From NCBI GenBank assembly GCA_016927315.1, contig JAFGMV010000091.1, positions 1-45,988 of the forward strand: DNA of 45,988 bases, given 5' to 3'. The notes beneath the pieces are model-generated. The model did not search any database, was not told the DNA's origin, and saw only the letters and a list, made by a program, of their open reading frames with translations. Both the position numbers and the translations under genes were made by a program. The DNA comes from Anaerolineales bacterium (GTDB lineage Bacteria; Chloroflexota; Anaerolineae; Anaerolineales; Villigracilaceae). Below, piece after piece: positions 1 to 9,103 of the stretch; the stretch's first letter is position 1, and every line of letters starts with the position of its first letter.

Positions 1-733
1 AAAAGAAGTCCCGGCTGAATAAAAACCACACGGTATCTTTTGATCAATAGATGCGCATTTATTGGGTATCCGCTCGAGAGCGGATTGGAAGGAGTCCGTA
101 TTTGTTGTGGATAAGAGCCTATTTATTGGAAAGCATATCCTTTTTTCGGGCGTCTGAGCGCCTGGTCGTTACGAACCCGGGTCTGGAAACGGGACGAAAG
201 TTACCTGGACTGCTTTAGCCGGCATCGGGCTCGTTTTTCTGCTTTGCTCTCCATTTCAGCTGTCTCCCTGGTGATGTACGAACGCGTCATTTTCTCACAC
301 ATCTTCCCCCTCAACTGACAGGCGCCCGTTAGCGGAGTTAGCGCGGGTGTTTCGGTTTACTGTTTTGTTTTCATGTTTTTGTGGTCTCCGTCCAAACGAC
401 AGCACTCGGATCGTCCCTGGTATGCATTCACCCCACTGCGTAGATGCGCTGCCGGAGAGGCATAACTGCACCAGGCAGGCAGGCGGTCTGTCCTATCCAG
501 GAAGGATAGCAGGCAGGTTTCTGCTGTAGGAACGGGTCATCTTGTGACCATGTCTGTCATCAGGTTGGCCTGACTCAGCCAATCATATTATTACAAACTG
601 AGACAGATATTGTCCATTTTCAAACGCAGTAATGCTGTTGTTAATGCCTTACATTCCCCCCAGCCCGCATGACTCTGTGCGCCCGATGGACAAAGCAATA
701 ATGACAGCGAACATCGGCCTGAGAAATGCCGCT
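1..733. other. non-coding region, no gene recognised
   Basis: Open frames here are short (at most about 75 codons), have no convincing ribosome binding site and show no familiar protein pattern. The region contains a perfect 8-bp inverted repeat at 68-85 (ATCCGCTC, GA, GAGCGGAT) and a run of three small hairpins at 493-573, described separately. No T-run follows any of them, so none is a clear terminator for mntP, which ends at 734 and reads toward this region. No tRNA-like or rRNA-like sequence was noticed. Confidence 0.6.
493..573. repeat. three consecutive small hairpins
   Basis: Three perfect inverted repeats follow one another: CTATCC/GGATAG with loop AGGAA at 493-509, GGTCA/TGACC with loop TCTTG at 535-549, and TCAGG/CCTGA with loop TTGG at 560-573. 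They lie in non-coding sequence about 160 bases beyond the 3' end of mntP. They could be part of a structured RNA or be coincidental; stems of five or six base pairs are short. Confidence 0.35.
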
Positions 734-1297
734 TCAAGGCAGCACAGATGACATAACGATCCGCATCCCAATGAAGACCAGTGCAAGCCCGCCAGCCACT
801 TCGATAGGTTTTCCAAAGCAAGCCCCAAGCCGGTTGCCAAGCTGCAGCCCCAGGAGGGAAAGCGCCACCGTCACCACGCCGATCACCACCGCCGGATACC
901 AGACCTCTATCCGGATAAAAGCCAGGGTCAGGCCGACCGCCAGGGCATCAATACTTGTGGCAAAAGCCAGCATGACCAGGTTCAGACCGCGTGAAGGATC
1001 CACACTTTCCTGCTCAACCTGGCTGCCGTTCAATCCCGAACGGATCATCCGGATGCCAATGAAGGCCAGCAGGCCCAAAGCAGCCCAGTGGGAATAAACC
1101 CGGATCAGGGGAGCAATGGTTGACCCGAGCAGCCAGCCCAAAACCGGCATGCCAGCCTGGAAAAGACCGAAGTGGAAGGAAAGCCGAAACGCAGGCCGGC
1201 GCCCCCTGGTGAGCAGCTGAGTCCCGGCACACAGGCAAACAGCAAAGGCGTCCATCGCCATGCTAAGTGCAACTAAGAAGACTTCGAAGAAGGTCAT
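734..1297 (-). CDS. mntP: MntP-family manganese efflux pump
   Basis: A 187-residue, strongly hydrophobic protein with about six membrane segments, the normal size for MntP (formerly DUF204/YebN). The two internally repeated signatures of the family are visible: MAMDAFAV near residue 14 and TSIDALAVG near residue 115, each with an acidic residue inside the membrane. MntP exports Mn(II) from the cytoplasm. The gene stands 273 bases downstream of the nucleoside kinase gene on the same strand. I looked for a yybP-ykoY manganese riboswitch in that gap and could not recognise one, so Mn control is not shown here. The family call is secure. Confidence 0.93.
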   Translation of the reverse strand: MTFFEVFLVALSMAMDAFAVCLCAGTQLLTRGRRPAFRLSFHFGLFQAGMPVLGWLLGSTIAPLIRVYSHWAALGLLAFIGIRMIRSGLNGSQVEQESVDPSRGLNLVMLAFATSIDALAVGLTLAFIRIEVWYPAVVIGVVTVALSLLGLQLGNRLGACFGKPIEVAGGLALVFIGMRIVMSSVLP

Positions 1298-1570
1298 TGA
1301 TCGATCGTTCCTGTTATTTCGGGAATGCTGTCAATCTGTTTCCCGGATCTTGGATTTAGCACCAGCCACAAGACAGTTTGATATTAACATGCTAAAAGGC
1401 GTTGAACGAAGCCAATGGTCAAGCAGCTGCCAAAGTAAGCTTACCGAAAGGTCGATTGCCGGCATCACCCGCCCCATTCGGGAACAATGCGACTGCGTTC
1501 ATCACTGTGCTCAGGGGCTGCCATCACTTACTGGAGTGAAGTGTCTGGTGGCTGGGGATTAGAACTGAAC

Positions 1571-3292
1571 TTATCGGTCCTGCTCTTTCCACAGCCGGAA
1601 ATTTTTCAGGATCGAACCGCCCAGGAACTCTTTGGCTATCGAATTTTCTGGCACCAGTTCGGGGTTGATGGGCTTGAACCAAGCCAGGAAAGCCAGGATC
1701 CGTTTGGCTTCAATATACTCCGGGGTGCCATGCGGTACCTGGCGCAGTAGTGGTTCAACCATTAGCTTCAGCGCCGACAACTCATATGCCAGAGCTGAGT
1801 TGAACATCACATCGGCGTTCTCCTGGAAAGGAAAGATATGGCGCTTCTCCCCGCGGCGAACGGATTCCCAACGAGAGATGGTCTCGGCAGCAGAATAGCC
1901 GCGCTCACGTGCATCCCGCACGATACGCCGGATCAGGCGAGTATCGGTGGTCGAGACACGGTTATGCCGGTCGAGGTTGAGTTGGGTCAGGGCAGAAATG
2001 TATACCCGGAAAGCCTTGCCTGTAAGCGCCTCCGGGATCAATCTGGGATTCAACCCGTGGATCCCTTCCAAGATCAGCATCTGGCCAGGCTGGAGTTGGA
2101 TGACATCGCCCTCTTCGCGCAGCCCGGTCTTAAAATTATAGTGAGGCAGGCGGACTGGATTCCCGGCGACCAGCTGCTCCAGGCAGGCTGCTAGCAGCGG
2201 CAGGTCGATGGCTTCGAGAGCTTCGAAATCGAATTCCCCATTCTCGTCTACGGGCGTCTTCTCGCGATCTACAAAAAAATTATCCAGCTCTAATGGGAAG
2301 GGGGAGATACCCAAGGCCAGCAGTTGGACGGTCAGGCGGCGCGAGAAAGTGGTCTTGCCCGAAGAAGACGGACCGGAGATCAATACCAGGCGTACCTGAT
2401 CACGTTTCTCAGCGATCTGTGCCGCCAGACCGGCAATATACTGCTCGTGCAGGGCTTCCGATACCAGGATGACTTCGTGTTCACGTCCCTCACATATGGC
2501 ATCATTGAGCGAACCGACATTGTCAATCCCCAGCCTGGTCAGCCAGTTCCCATAAACCCGGAATGTCTGCAAGAGCTTGGGATATTCAGGCAGCGGCAGC
2601 AGTTCAGTGGGACGATGCCGGCGCGGGAAACGCAGGGTAAAACCCCCGTCTGTTCCCACCAACCCAAACCATCTAAGGTATCCTGTAGATGGAACCATGT
2701 ACCCGTGGTGATAATCCATATTCTCCCCTAACCTGTACAGCGTCAGGTAATCTTTCGTACGATGGGCCAGCAAACAAACTTTGTCATCAAACCCTTTTTC
2801 CTTGAAATACGCTACGGCTTCTTCCAGAGGCGTCTGCTGGCGTTCAAAAGGCAAGTCGGCAGCCACCAGTTCTTCCATGCGCCTGTTAAGCACTTCCAGC
2901 TCCCCGGTTGAAAGCGGTTCACGGCCGCTGACCTGGCAAAAATACCCACCTGAAGATATCGAGTGGTCAATCGTCAGGGTACCCCGGGGGAACAGATCAC
3001 TGAAGGCCATCTCCAATAGAAAGGTCAGGGAACGCCGGTAAATCCGGCTGCCATCTGCTTCGGACATCAGCACCGGCCGTACTTCTGCGTCCAGATGGAT
3101 CGGGTAAGTCAGTTCCCGCAGGTTGCCGTTGACGACTGCCGCGACGAAAGGCGCCGTGAAACTGCCGTCAACAGCCTTCAGGAAATCGCCGAGGCTGGCC
3201 CCGCGGGGGCCTGATAAAACACGCCCATCTGAGAGATGGACTTCAACTTCCGGACGCGGAGTCACTTCCTTGAATTTAACTTGATCTTTCAT
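1571..3292 (-). CDS. TGS-domain nucleoside (uridine-type) kinase
   Basis: The protein has 573 residues when started at the ATG at 3292, which is preceded by GAGGAAG at good spacing; a longer reading from an upstream TTG would place that ribosome site inside the gene. Residues about 10-75 form a TGS-like domain, followed by a region resembling the second additional domain of threonyl-tRNA synthetase (HSISSGGYF near residue 110). The C-terminal half is a phosphoribulokinase/uridine kinase fold with Walker A GPSSSGKT at about 307-314. Proteins of this layout are annotated as nucleoside kinases that phosphorylate uridine-like substrates. The TGS part suggests nucleotide or RNA sensing, which is inference. 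It is monocistronic or followed by mntP. Confidence 0.85.
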   Translation of the reverse strand: MKDQVKFKEVTPRPEVEVHLSDGRVLSGPRGASLGDFLKAVDGSFTAPFVAAVVNGNLRELTYPIHLDAEVRPVLMSEADGSRIYRRSLTFLLEMAFSDLFPRGTLTIDHSISSGGYFCQVSGREPLSTGELEVLNRRMEELVAADLPFERQQTPLEEAVAYFKEKGFDDKVCLLAHRTKDYLTLYRLGENMDYHHGYMVPSTGYLRWFGLVGTDGGFTLRFPRRHRPTELLPLPEYPKLLQTFRVYGNWLTRLGIDNVGSLNDAICEGREHEVILVSEALHEQYIAGLAAQIAEKRDQVRLVLISGPSSSGKTTFSRRLTVQLLALGISPFPLELDNFFVDREKTPVDENGEFDFEALEAIDLPLLAACLEQLVAGNPVRLPHYNFKTGLREEGDVIQLQPGQMLILEGIHGLNPRLIPEALTGKAFRVYISALTQLNLDRHNRVSTTDTRLIRRIVRDARERGYSAAETISRWESVRRGEKRHIFPFQENADVMFNSALAYELSALKLMVEPLLRQVPHGTPEYIEAKRILAFLAWFKPINPELVPENSIAKEFLGGSILKNFRLWKEQDR

Positions 3293-3341
3293 AACTACTT
3301 CCTCAATCAACAACGGATAGGAATTTTATCATCATTTACGT

Positions 3342-3372
3342 AAAAAAATCCGGCGCCGAAGCCACCGGATTT
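3342..3372 (-). terminator. rho-independent terminator of the polysaccharide operon
   Basis: On the minus strand an 8-bp stem (AAATCCGG with CCGGATTT) encloses an inner GC-TTCG-GC tetraloop and runs straight into seven T residues. It lies 25 bases after the stop codon of the PanE-type gene and before the nucleoside kinase gene, so it closes the long minus-strand operon that ends at 3397. Confidence 0.85.
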
Positions 3373-3396
3373 ACAATCTTATAACAACCTGTGCAC

Positions 3397-4482
3397 TTAT
3401 TGCTCGTATTGCGACAGCCTGTGCAGCAGTTTCTCGGGCTGGTGGGCATATTCATCGACCATCATTTCTCCATTCGTCAGGGCAGACAGGGTATCCCTCA
3501 GCAGCTGATTTACCGGGGTAGGGATTCCACAAGCCTCCCCGGCCCGCACCACTGCCCCGTTGAGCCAGTCTACCTCGCTCTTGCCGCGTCCATGATGCAG
3601 GTCGATGTGAAAAGACGGCATCTTGCCGCCACGCCCGCTGCCCAATATCCGGGCAACCAAAGGTCGTATGAACCCGGGCCAGACAGTCACAACCGCCAGC
3701 TGTTTCACCGGGGTTCCGGGAAGATTTACCACCCGGATATTCTGCGCTTTCATCACAGCCAGGGCTTCCCGCAGCTGCCGCATCTCCAGCGTATACAGGT
3801 TGCGGTCCGAAAAGACCTGTCGGGCAGTCATATCAAGAATGGCAGAGGTAGCGTTGGAAACCAGGTTGGTAAGCATCTTGGACCATTTCATGTCCCGGGC
3901 TTCGGGGAAGGACTTGGCATTCAAACCCGCCTCGCTGAAGAACTCGACCAGGCGCGCAGAAAGCGGGTGCCCGGCGGCAACCCCCATACCGCGCAGCTTC
4001 TCGAGTACGATATCCCCGGCCGCCCGGCGGCCGACTGCACTGGTGACCGTAGCAGGTATGACCTTCCCGGGTCCCAAAACTGAAAGAATGGCAGCCTCGT
4101 TATCGACGCCATTCTGTAAGCACAGGATGGGCGGCATCCTTCCAACCAGCGGCTTGATCTCTTCCAGGGCGGAGGCGGTATCGAACGATTTCAAGGCGAA
4201 AAGGGCGACATCAAAGGGGCCGTAGTTCAAGGCCTCATCCAAGGAAGCCGCACACACAAAGGCAGATGGTTTTACAACAAGGGCTTCCTGTATCGACTGT
4301 CGTTTATCTGCACTCAAATCAAGGCGTAAGCCGCGCTTGCGTAACTCAGTGGCCACTTCTGACCGTTCTACAAAGACAATCTCGTGACCTGCTATCGCCA
4401 GGCTGCCGCCAATGTAGGTTCCGATTGCCCCAGCCCCAAAGGATAGAATCCTTAATTTTGCAGCACCGATCGGAGTAGCCAT
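3397..4482 (-). CDS. PanE/ApbA-family 2-dehydropantoate 2-reductase-like protein
   Basis: The 361-residue protein starts with a Rossmann nucleotide-binding motif, FGAGAIGTYIGG at about residues 15-26. It carries the two other family landmarks: the catalytic lysine region MKWSKMLTNL near residue 200 and the SEVDWLNG segment near residue 310, equivalent to the conserved SEIDxLNG of ketopantoate reductases. The classical reaction is NADPH-dependent reduction of ketopantoate to pantoate for coenzyme A synthesis. The gene is the last of the minus-strand polysaccharide operon, three bases after the phosphatase gene, which is an odd place for a pantothenate enzyme. Many ApbA/PanE paralogues act on other 2-oxoacids, so I keep the substrate open. 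AAGGAAT precedes the ATG. Confidence 0.82.
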   Translation of the reverse strand: MATPIGAAKLRILSFGAGAIGTYIGGSLAIAGHEIVFVERSEVATELRKRGLRLDLSADKRQSIQEALVVKPSAFVCAASLDEALNYGPFDVALFALKSFDTASALEEIKPLVGRMPPILCLQNGVDNEAAILSVLGPGKVIPATVTSAVGRRAAGDIVLEKLRGMGVAAGHPLSARLVEFFSEAGLNAKSFPEARDMKWSKMLTNLVSNATSAILDMTARQVFSDRNLYTLEMRQLREALAVMKAQNIRVVNLPGTPVKQLAVVTVWPGFIRPLVARILGSGRGGKMPSFHIDLHHGRGKSEVDWLNGAVVRAGEACGIPTPVNQLLRDTLSALTNGEMMVDEYAHQPEKLLHRLSQYEQ

Positions 4483-4485
4483 ATC

Positions 4486-5124
4486 CTATTCCTTTCCTGC
4501 ATCCCAGTGAGCCTGATCATTAAACCCCCATATCTCCCAACGATGGAGGTCTGCGTTGTAAGCCAGGGAAGCAAAGGCAGTATTTTTAAAATAGAAGCGC
4601 GGCCCCTGGCTGTTGGCATGAACGCTCATACCCAGAATCCCATACAGGGCCATACCCAAAACACCGCCGTGCGCCACAACCAGGTATTCTCCCGGTTCAC
4701 GGGTTAATATATTTTGAACTGCATGTCCGGCCCGCAGATACAATTCCCAGCGGCTTTCACCATTTTCACCCATGGGTGTGTATGGCGTTGAAAACTCCGG
4801 GCGGCCGATCTCTTCGATTTCTTCCAGTGTCCGCCCGGCATAGCGGCCATTATTCCATTCCATCCACAGGGGATCGTTTTCAACCGGGCAACCGAGCGCC
4901 CCGGCAATGATCTCTGCTGTTTGGGAAGCGCGTGCCAGCGAGCTGGTAACAATCAGGTTGAAGGTACGCTGCTCCCTCTTCCAGCGTTCTGCCAGTGCAT
5001 GGGCCTGTGCCAACCCCGTTTCACTGAGGGGGTAATCCGACTGCCCTTGAAAACGGCCTTCAAGATTTCCAACTGATTCACCATGCCGCAGCAGGATGAT
5101 CCGGTGCAGGCGGGTTTTGGTCAT
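4486..5124 (-). CDS. histidine phosphatase (phosphoglycerate mutase-like) protein
   Basis: A 212-residue protein when started at the ATG at 5124, which overlaps the stop of the upstream glycosyltransferase as ATGA. A longer in-frame reading to 5283 would run deep into that gene and has no homology there. The catalytic RHGES motif is near residue 14, the second family histidine is in VVAHGGVLGMAL near residue 155, and TSSLARASQTAEI is the usual phosphate-pocket arginine segment. Members include phosphoglycerate mutases, alpha-ribazole phosphatase and sugar phosphatases. The tight coupling to a glycosyltransferase gene hints at a role in sugar-phosphate or glycan metabolism, but the substrate cannot be read from sequence. 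Confidence 0.87.
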   Translation of the reverse strand: MTKTRLHRIILLRHGESVGNLEGRFQGQSDYPLSETGLAQAHALAERWKREQRTFNLIVTSSLARASQTAEIIAGALGCPVENDPLWMEWNNGRYAGRTLEEIEEIGRPEFSTPYTPMGENGESRWELYLRAGHAVQNILTREPGEYLVVAHGGVLGMALYGILGMSVHANSQGPRFYFKNTAFASLAYNADLHRWEIWGFNDQAHWDAGKE

Positions 5125-6086
5125 TGTTCCTTTGTGCCAGTCTGTGAATCTGACTTCTTGAGCAGGTAAACCGGCCGGCGCTTGACCTCCTGGAAGATAT
5201 AACCGATATAAACACCGATGAACCCCAGGACCGTCATCAACATACCGCCCACAATGAGCAGGACAAACATCAGGGAACTCCACCCCGGTTCAAGGGAAGA
5301 TTCACGACCAGTCAGCCAGAAGCTGAGGACATAAACCATCTCGGCCAGCGCCAGGAGCAGCATCACCCCTCCCAGGCTGACGCCGATATAAAGCGGTACC
5401 AGGGAAAAAGAGAAGATGGCATCCAACGCCAGTTTGACCATTTTCTGCAGCGAATATTTCGACTTCCCCCCCATCCGCTCCCCAACTTTGTACGGCAGAA
5501 TAACCAATGGAAAGCCAATCCAGGAAACCATCCCTCTCAAGAAGCGGTGATATTCGGGCATCCCCTTGAGCGCATCGACTGCCTGGCGTGTCAGCAGTCT
5601 GAAATCAGCCGTCCCGGGTTCGACGCGGGTACCACTGATGCGGTTGATCAACTTGTAGAACAGGCTGGAGGTCCAGTGTTTGAATGAAAATCGCTGTGTT
5701 TCATCCAGGCGTTGAGTTTGTACAATATCATAGCCCGACATTGCCAGTTTGATCATTTGCGGGATCATCTCGGCAGGATGCTGTCCGTCTCCATCCATGG
5801 TGATCACCAGGTCCCCGCGGGCGTGGTCAAGACCGGCTGTCAACGCTGCCTGGTGACCGAAATTCCGGCTCAGCGTCAGGACTTCCACACGTGAATCATG
5901 CGCTGCCAGGGCAGCCAGGCATTCAGGGGTACCGTCGGTCGATCCGTCGTCGATATAGTAAATATTGTAATCATGCGGGATGTTTTCCAACAATGCCAGC
6001 AGCCGGACATGCGTTTGCTCCACCACACCGGCTTCGTTATAAACGGGAATAATAATATCCAGGGTAAGTTTCTTGGAAGAAGGCAC
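5121..6086 (-). CDS. GT2 glycosyltransferase, GtrB/ArnC/DPM1-like, with two membrane segments
   Basis: The 321-residue protein has the GT-A fold signatures of family 2: IIIPVYNEAG at about residues 11-20, YIDDGSTDGT near 44-53 and the metal-binding MDGDGQHP at about 97-104. Two hydrophobic segments at about 225-260 and 280-305 form the C-terminal membrane anchor found in undecaprenyl-phosphate or dolichyl-phosphate sugar transferases. The likely reaction is transfer of a nucleotide sugar to a polyprenyl phosphate at the inner face of the membrane. The start is GTG, preceded by GAGGA. It sits between the large membrane glycosyltransferase-like gene and the phosphatase in the polysaccharide operon. 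The sugar donor is not known. Confidence 0.9.
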   Translation of the reverse strand: MPSSKKLTLDIIIPVYNEAGVVEQTHVRLLALLENIPHDYNIYYIDDGSTDGTPECLAALAAHDSRVEVLTLSRNFGHQAALTAGLDHARGDLVITMDGDGQHPAEMIPQMIKLAMSGYDIVQTQRLDETQRFSFKHWTSSLFYKLINRISGTRVEPGTADFRLLTRQAVDALKGMPEYHRFLRGMVSWIGFPLVILPYKVGERMGGKSKYSLQKMVKLALDAIFSFSLVPLYIGVSLGGVMLLLALAEMVYVLSFWLTGRESSLEPGWSSLMFVLLIVGGMLMTVLGFIGVYIGYIFQEVKRRPVYLLKKSDSQTGTKEQ

Positions 6087-6135
6087 AGGGTCCTCGTTTG
6101 TAAGCTCAGCGAGTCATTTTATCATGATTGAGATG

Positions 6136-8229
6136 TCAGGGCGACGGGCAGCTTTTTACTTCTTCCCGCCCGGCTGCGGCAAGCACACTTTCAGTTTCAC
6201 CCAGCGACGGATCGCTTTCCACGCGTTGCCACAGGCTGCACAAGGCCGGAGCCAGAACCGGGTCGACTTCCATCACCTTGCGCGTCAACAAGCGGGCATC
6301 CTTCCAGCGTCCAACCCGGGCATACGCTTCGATAAAGAGCAGGTATTCCGAAATATCATCCGGAACAAATCCGGCCTCAAAAGCAGTATCCCCTAATTCT
6401 GCGGATTTCTCCCAGTCCCCGACCTGGCGGGCAAGGTCGGACTTTTGGAAGTAATAACACCAGCGATGTTGTGGTTCCTCACCGAAGAACATAACCGGCG
6501 GTTGGGCAGGATCGTCAGAATCGGATAAGATCAGATCTGGATTCGACAACGGCAGGGCTTCCCGGGTGTATCCAGGCATGAGACGCACGTCCAGCATCTC
6601 CCGCCGGCCTGAAGAGTCTTCAATGGTACGTACAAATACCAAATCCTGATCGTAAACAGGATCCAGGATACGCAAGCAGGAGGGGGGAGCGTAAAGGATC
6701 ACCAGTACACGATCAGTAGTTCCAACGAACAAAGCCGGATGGTAATCTTTTACTATCGGTAATCCGGGATCCAAGGCTTCAAAATTGTACTTGATCCGAT
6801 CAGAGATATCGATCAGGGCATATGAGATATCTTTCGAATAATTATCCGGCTCATAAACCCAGTTAACCAGGTAGGTCAGGGCTTCATCATCGTTGAAACC
6901 CAGTGACAGGGCATCATCCGACAAAAAAGCCGTATGCGGTTGTACCGCAGGCGCCCTCCAAGTGAGTTCCCAGAGCAGCATCTTTTGGGCATTCCAGTTT
7001 GAGCGATATTGGTCCGTATTCAGAAAATGGAAACCGATCGACAGCGATACCAGGATTCCAATGACCAGGGCACGCTGGCCGCGGTCTGCAATCAATGCAG
7101 ACAGGCCTGCCACCAGGAGACTGGTCCCAAATATAAAAGGCAGCATCAAGCGGTCTGCATGTACAGATGTGGAAGAAATATTGAAACCAGCCACGATCCA
7201 GGGCAAGCCGGCCAGGAAAAGGGACAGGATTCCCAATCCGATCCAGTTCCAGGCATATTTTTGGCCTGCATTGTCATCCCGTGATAGCCGGTATACCAGC
7301 CCGGCTGCCAGCAGGAAACCGGCCAGGATCGAAAATCCATATATCAGATTGTAAACCAGACTGTGTGAAGCGGGATCTGGCTGCCTAAGTATCTTCCCCC
7401 AGGTAAGCATACCGGCTTCCAGCATGGCGCTGACATTGGCTTCCAGGAAAGCCAGGATCGTCATGAATATATTTTGTTCTTCAGAGATCAGTACCGGTGC
7501 ATACCTGGAGTTTTCAAACACAAAGAAACGCCAATACAAATAGAAACCCAGCACAACCAGGTATGGAAGGTAATGGACAAGCGTACGGATAAACCTTTTC
7601 TTCAACTCTGGGATCATTTCGCTTAATACGATCCAGATCAACAGGGGGCGCAGCAGCTCTAATCCAAAGAAATATTCCAGGCCAACCATATGGAACCCGG
7701 AAATAAGCACCGCAGCGATCATACTGATCCAGAAATGGTGAGGGTTCCGAATTGAAACCACCATCAATATGAAAGACAGGAAAAGCAGCCCTTCAAAGAG
7801 CCAGGCATAGTTATAGGTCATCGCCAGGGATTGCTGCAAGAAACCGGGATAAATAATAAAGAGCAGTACAGCTGTTACTGCCAGGTGTTTTCTTGACGGC
7901 CACAGATTCACCAGCAACCGCCACATGGCTACGGCCGCCAGCCAGCGCAGCAAGAGGGAATATACCTGCCAGGTCAATGGTTGGAGACCCAGCACCCAGG
8001 TCAGGAAAGTATCAATCGAGGCCCGAATCGGGCGCGTGGGCCCAAAAGCTCCCAGCATTCCTTCATACCCCAGATGGGAACGAGACCAGGCGAAGGCCCA
8101 ATCATCCCAATAATATCCGACATCCTTCACAAACCACCCGAAGGTGATCGCTGTCAGGAAACCAAAGAACAGTGGATACAGCCACAAGGGAATTTCCCTG
8201 GAGAACTGTGCTTTGATTTTCTCAATCAT
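6136..8229 (-). CDS. large multi-spanning membrane protein, probable GT-C-type glycosyltransferase
   Basis: With the ATG at 8229, preceded by AGGTGA, the product has 697 residues; a GTG at 8244 is a less likely alternative because it lies within that AGGTG. The first 430 residues contain about ten to twelve hydrophobic spans. The first extracytoplasmic loop carries YYWDDWAF, an acidic aromatic motif of the kind found in the catalytic loop of GT-C enzymes. The last 250 residues are soluble, and the final part looks like two or three TPR-like helical pairs (residues about 590-680). It would use a lipid-linked sugar on the outer face of the membrane. The start overlaps the end of rmlA by eight bases. 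I do not recognise a named family member. Confidence 0.7.
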   Translation of the reverse strand: MIEKIKAQFSREIPLWLYPLFFGFLTAITFGWFVKDVGYYWDDWAFAWSRSHLGYEGMLGAFGPTRPIRASIDTFLTWVLGLQPLTWQVYSLLLRWLAAVAMWRLLVNLWPSRKHLAVTAVLLFIIYPGFLQQSLAMTYNYAWLFEGLLFLSFILMVVSIRNPHHFWISMIAAVLISGFHMVGLEYFFGLELLRPLLIWIVLSEMIPELKKRFIRTLVHYLPYLVVLGFYLYWRFFVFENSRYAPVLISEEQNIFMTILAFLEANVSAMLEAGMLTWGKILRQPDPASHSLVYNLIYGFSILAGFLLAAGLVYRLSRDDNAGQKYAWNWIGLGILSLFLAGLPWIVAGFNISSTSVHADRLMLPFIFGTSLLVAGLSALIADRGQRALVIGILVSLSIGFHFLNTDQYRSNWNAQKMLLWELTWRAPAVQPHTAFLSDDALSLGFNDDEALTYLVNWVYEPDNYSKDISYALIDISDRIKYNFEALDPGLPIVKDYHPALFVGTTDRVLVILYAPPSCLRILDPVYDQDLVFVRTIEDSSGRREMLDVRLMPGYTREALPLSNPDLILSDSDDPAQPPVMFFGEEPQHRWCYYFQKSDLARQVGDWEKSAELGDTAFEAGFVPDDISEYLLFIEAYARVGRWKDARLLTRKVMEVDPVLAPALCSLWQRVESDPSLGETESVLAAAGREEVKSCPSP

Positions 8230-9103
8230 CTTGTACTGTTTCACCTATTAAATGGAAAAGATATTCCCCATAACTGTTGGATTTCATCTGCCTGGCCAGG
8301 CTTTCCAGTTGTTCCTTGTTAATAAAGTTCATTCGATAAGCAATTTCCTCCGGGCAACTGATCATCAACCCCTGGCGTTCTTCTACCGTCTGCACAAAAT
8401 TGGCTGCCTGGATCAGGGTTTCATGGGTGCCAGCATCCAGCCAGGCAACGCCGCGCCCCAGTTGTTTGGCGCGCAGGCGGCCTTCCAGCAGGTACCGTTG
8501 GATAATATCGGTTATTTCCAATTCTCCCCTTGGAGAAGGCTGCAGTTCAGAGGCATAATCGACAACATTCTGGTCGAAGAAGTACAATCCCGGTACGGCC
8601 AGGTTTGAGCGTGGTTTATCAGGTTTCTCTTCAATACTGAGCACCTGACCGGCTTCATCCAGTTCTACGACCCCATAATTTTCCGGAAATTTGACCGGAT
8701 AGGTAAAGATCAGGGCCCCTTCTTTTAAAGTAGAAGCATCTTGCAGGTGGTTCCACAAACCGGTTCCGAAGAAAATATTATCCCCCAGGATCAAGGAAAC
8801 TGGTTCCCGGCCGATAAAATCCTTCCCGACTATAAACGCATCAGCCAATCCACGGGGTTCAGCCTGTTCGAGATAAGAAAAGGACAATCCCCACCTGGAA
8901 CCATTGTCCAGCAAGCGCTTAAACTGGGGCAAGTCTTCCGGCGAACTGATGACCAGGATATCTCGAATACCTGTCAGCATCAGCATCGACAGAGGGTAAT
9001 AAATCATGGGTTTGTCATAAACCGGCAAAAGTTGTTTGCTGACTCCCAGGGTCAATGGGAACAGTCGGGAACCGCGCCCTCCTGCCAGGATTATTCCCTT
9101 CAC
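8222..9103 (-). CDS. rmlA: glucose-1-phosphate thymidylyltransferase
   Basis: RmlA (RfbA) joins glucose-1-phosphate and dTTP to give dTDP-glucose, the first step of dTDP-deoxysugar synthesis. The 293-residue length is typical. The nucleotide-binding signature LAGGRGSRLFPLT is at residues about 6-18, followed by SKQLLPVYDKPMIYYPLS; the usual threonine of GxGTRL is a serine here, a conservative change. LILGDNIFFG near residue 104 and the EEKP segment near 157 are the other family motifs. Its start codon overlaps the stop of rmlB as ATGA, and its own 3' end overlaps the next gene, so translation is coupled along the operon. Confidence 0.96.
   Translation of the reverse strand: MKGIILAGGRGSRLFPLTLGVSKQLLPVYDKPMIYYPLSMLMLTGIRDILVISSPEDLPQFKRLLDNGSRWGLSFSYLEQAEPRGLADAFIVGKDFIGREPVSLILGDNIFFGTGLWNHLQDASTLKEGALIFTYPVKFPENYGVVELDEAGQVLSIEEKPDKPRSNLAVPGLYFFDQNVVDYASELQPSPRGELEITDIIQRYLLEGRLRAKQLGRGVAWLDAGTHETLIQAANFVQTVEERQGLMISCPEEIAYRMNFINKEQLESLARQMKSNSYGEYLFHLIGETVQDD

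Noticed and set aside
347..529. 60-codon frame on the plus strand
   Set aside because: No ribosome site, unusual composition and no familiar protein features in a hairpin-containing non-coding stretch.
1298..1570. Possible yybP-ykoY manganese riboswitch in front of mntP
   Set aside because: The minus-strand sequence shows no recognisable form of the conserved loops of that riboswitch; a covariance-model search would be decisive.
5125..5283. N-terminal extension of the histidine phosphatase
   Set aside because: It would lie inside the end of the glycosyltransferase gene; the ATGA overlap at 5121-5124 and the usual family start favour the shorter form.
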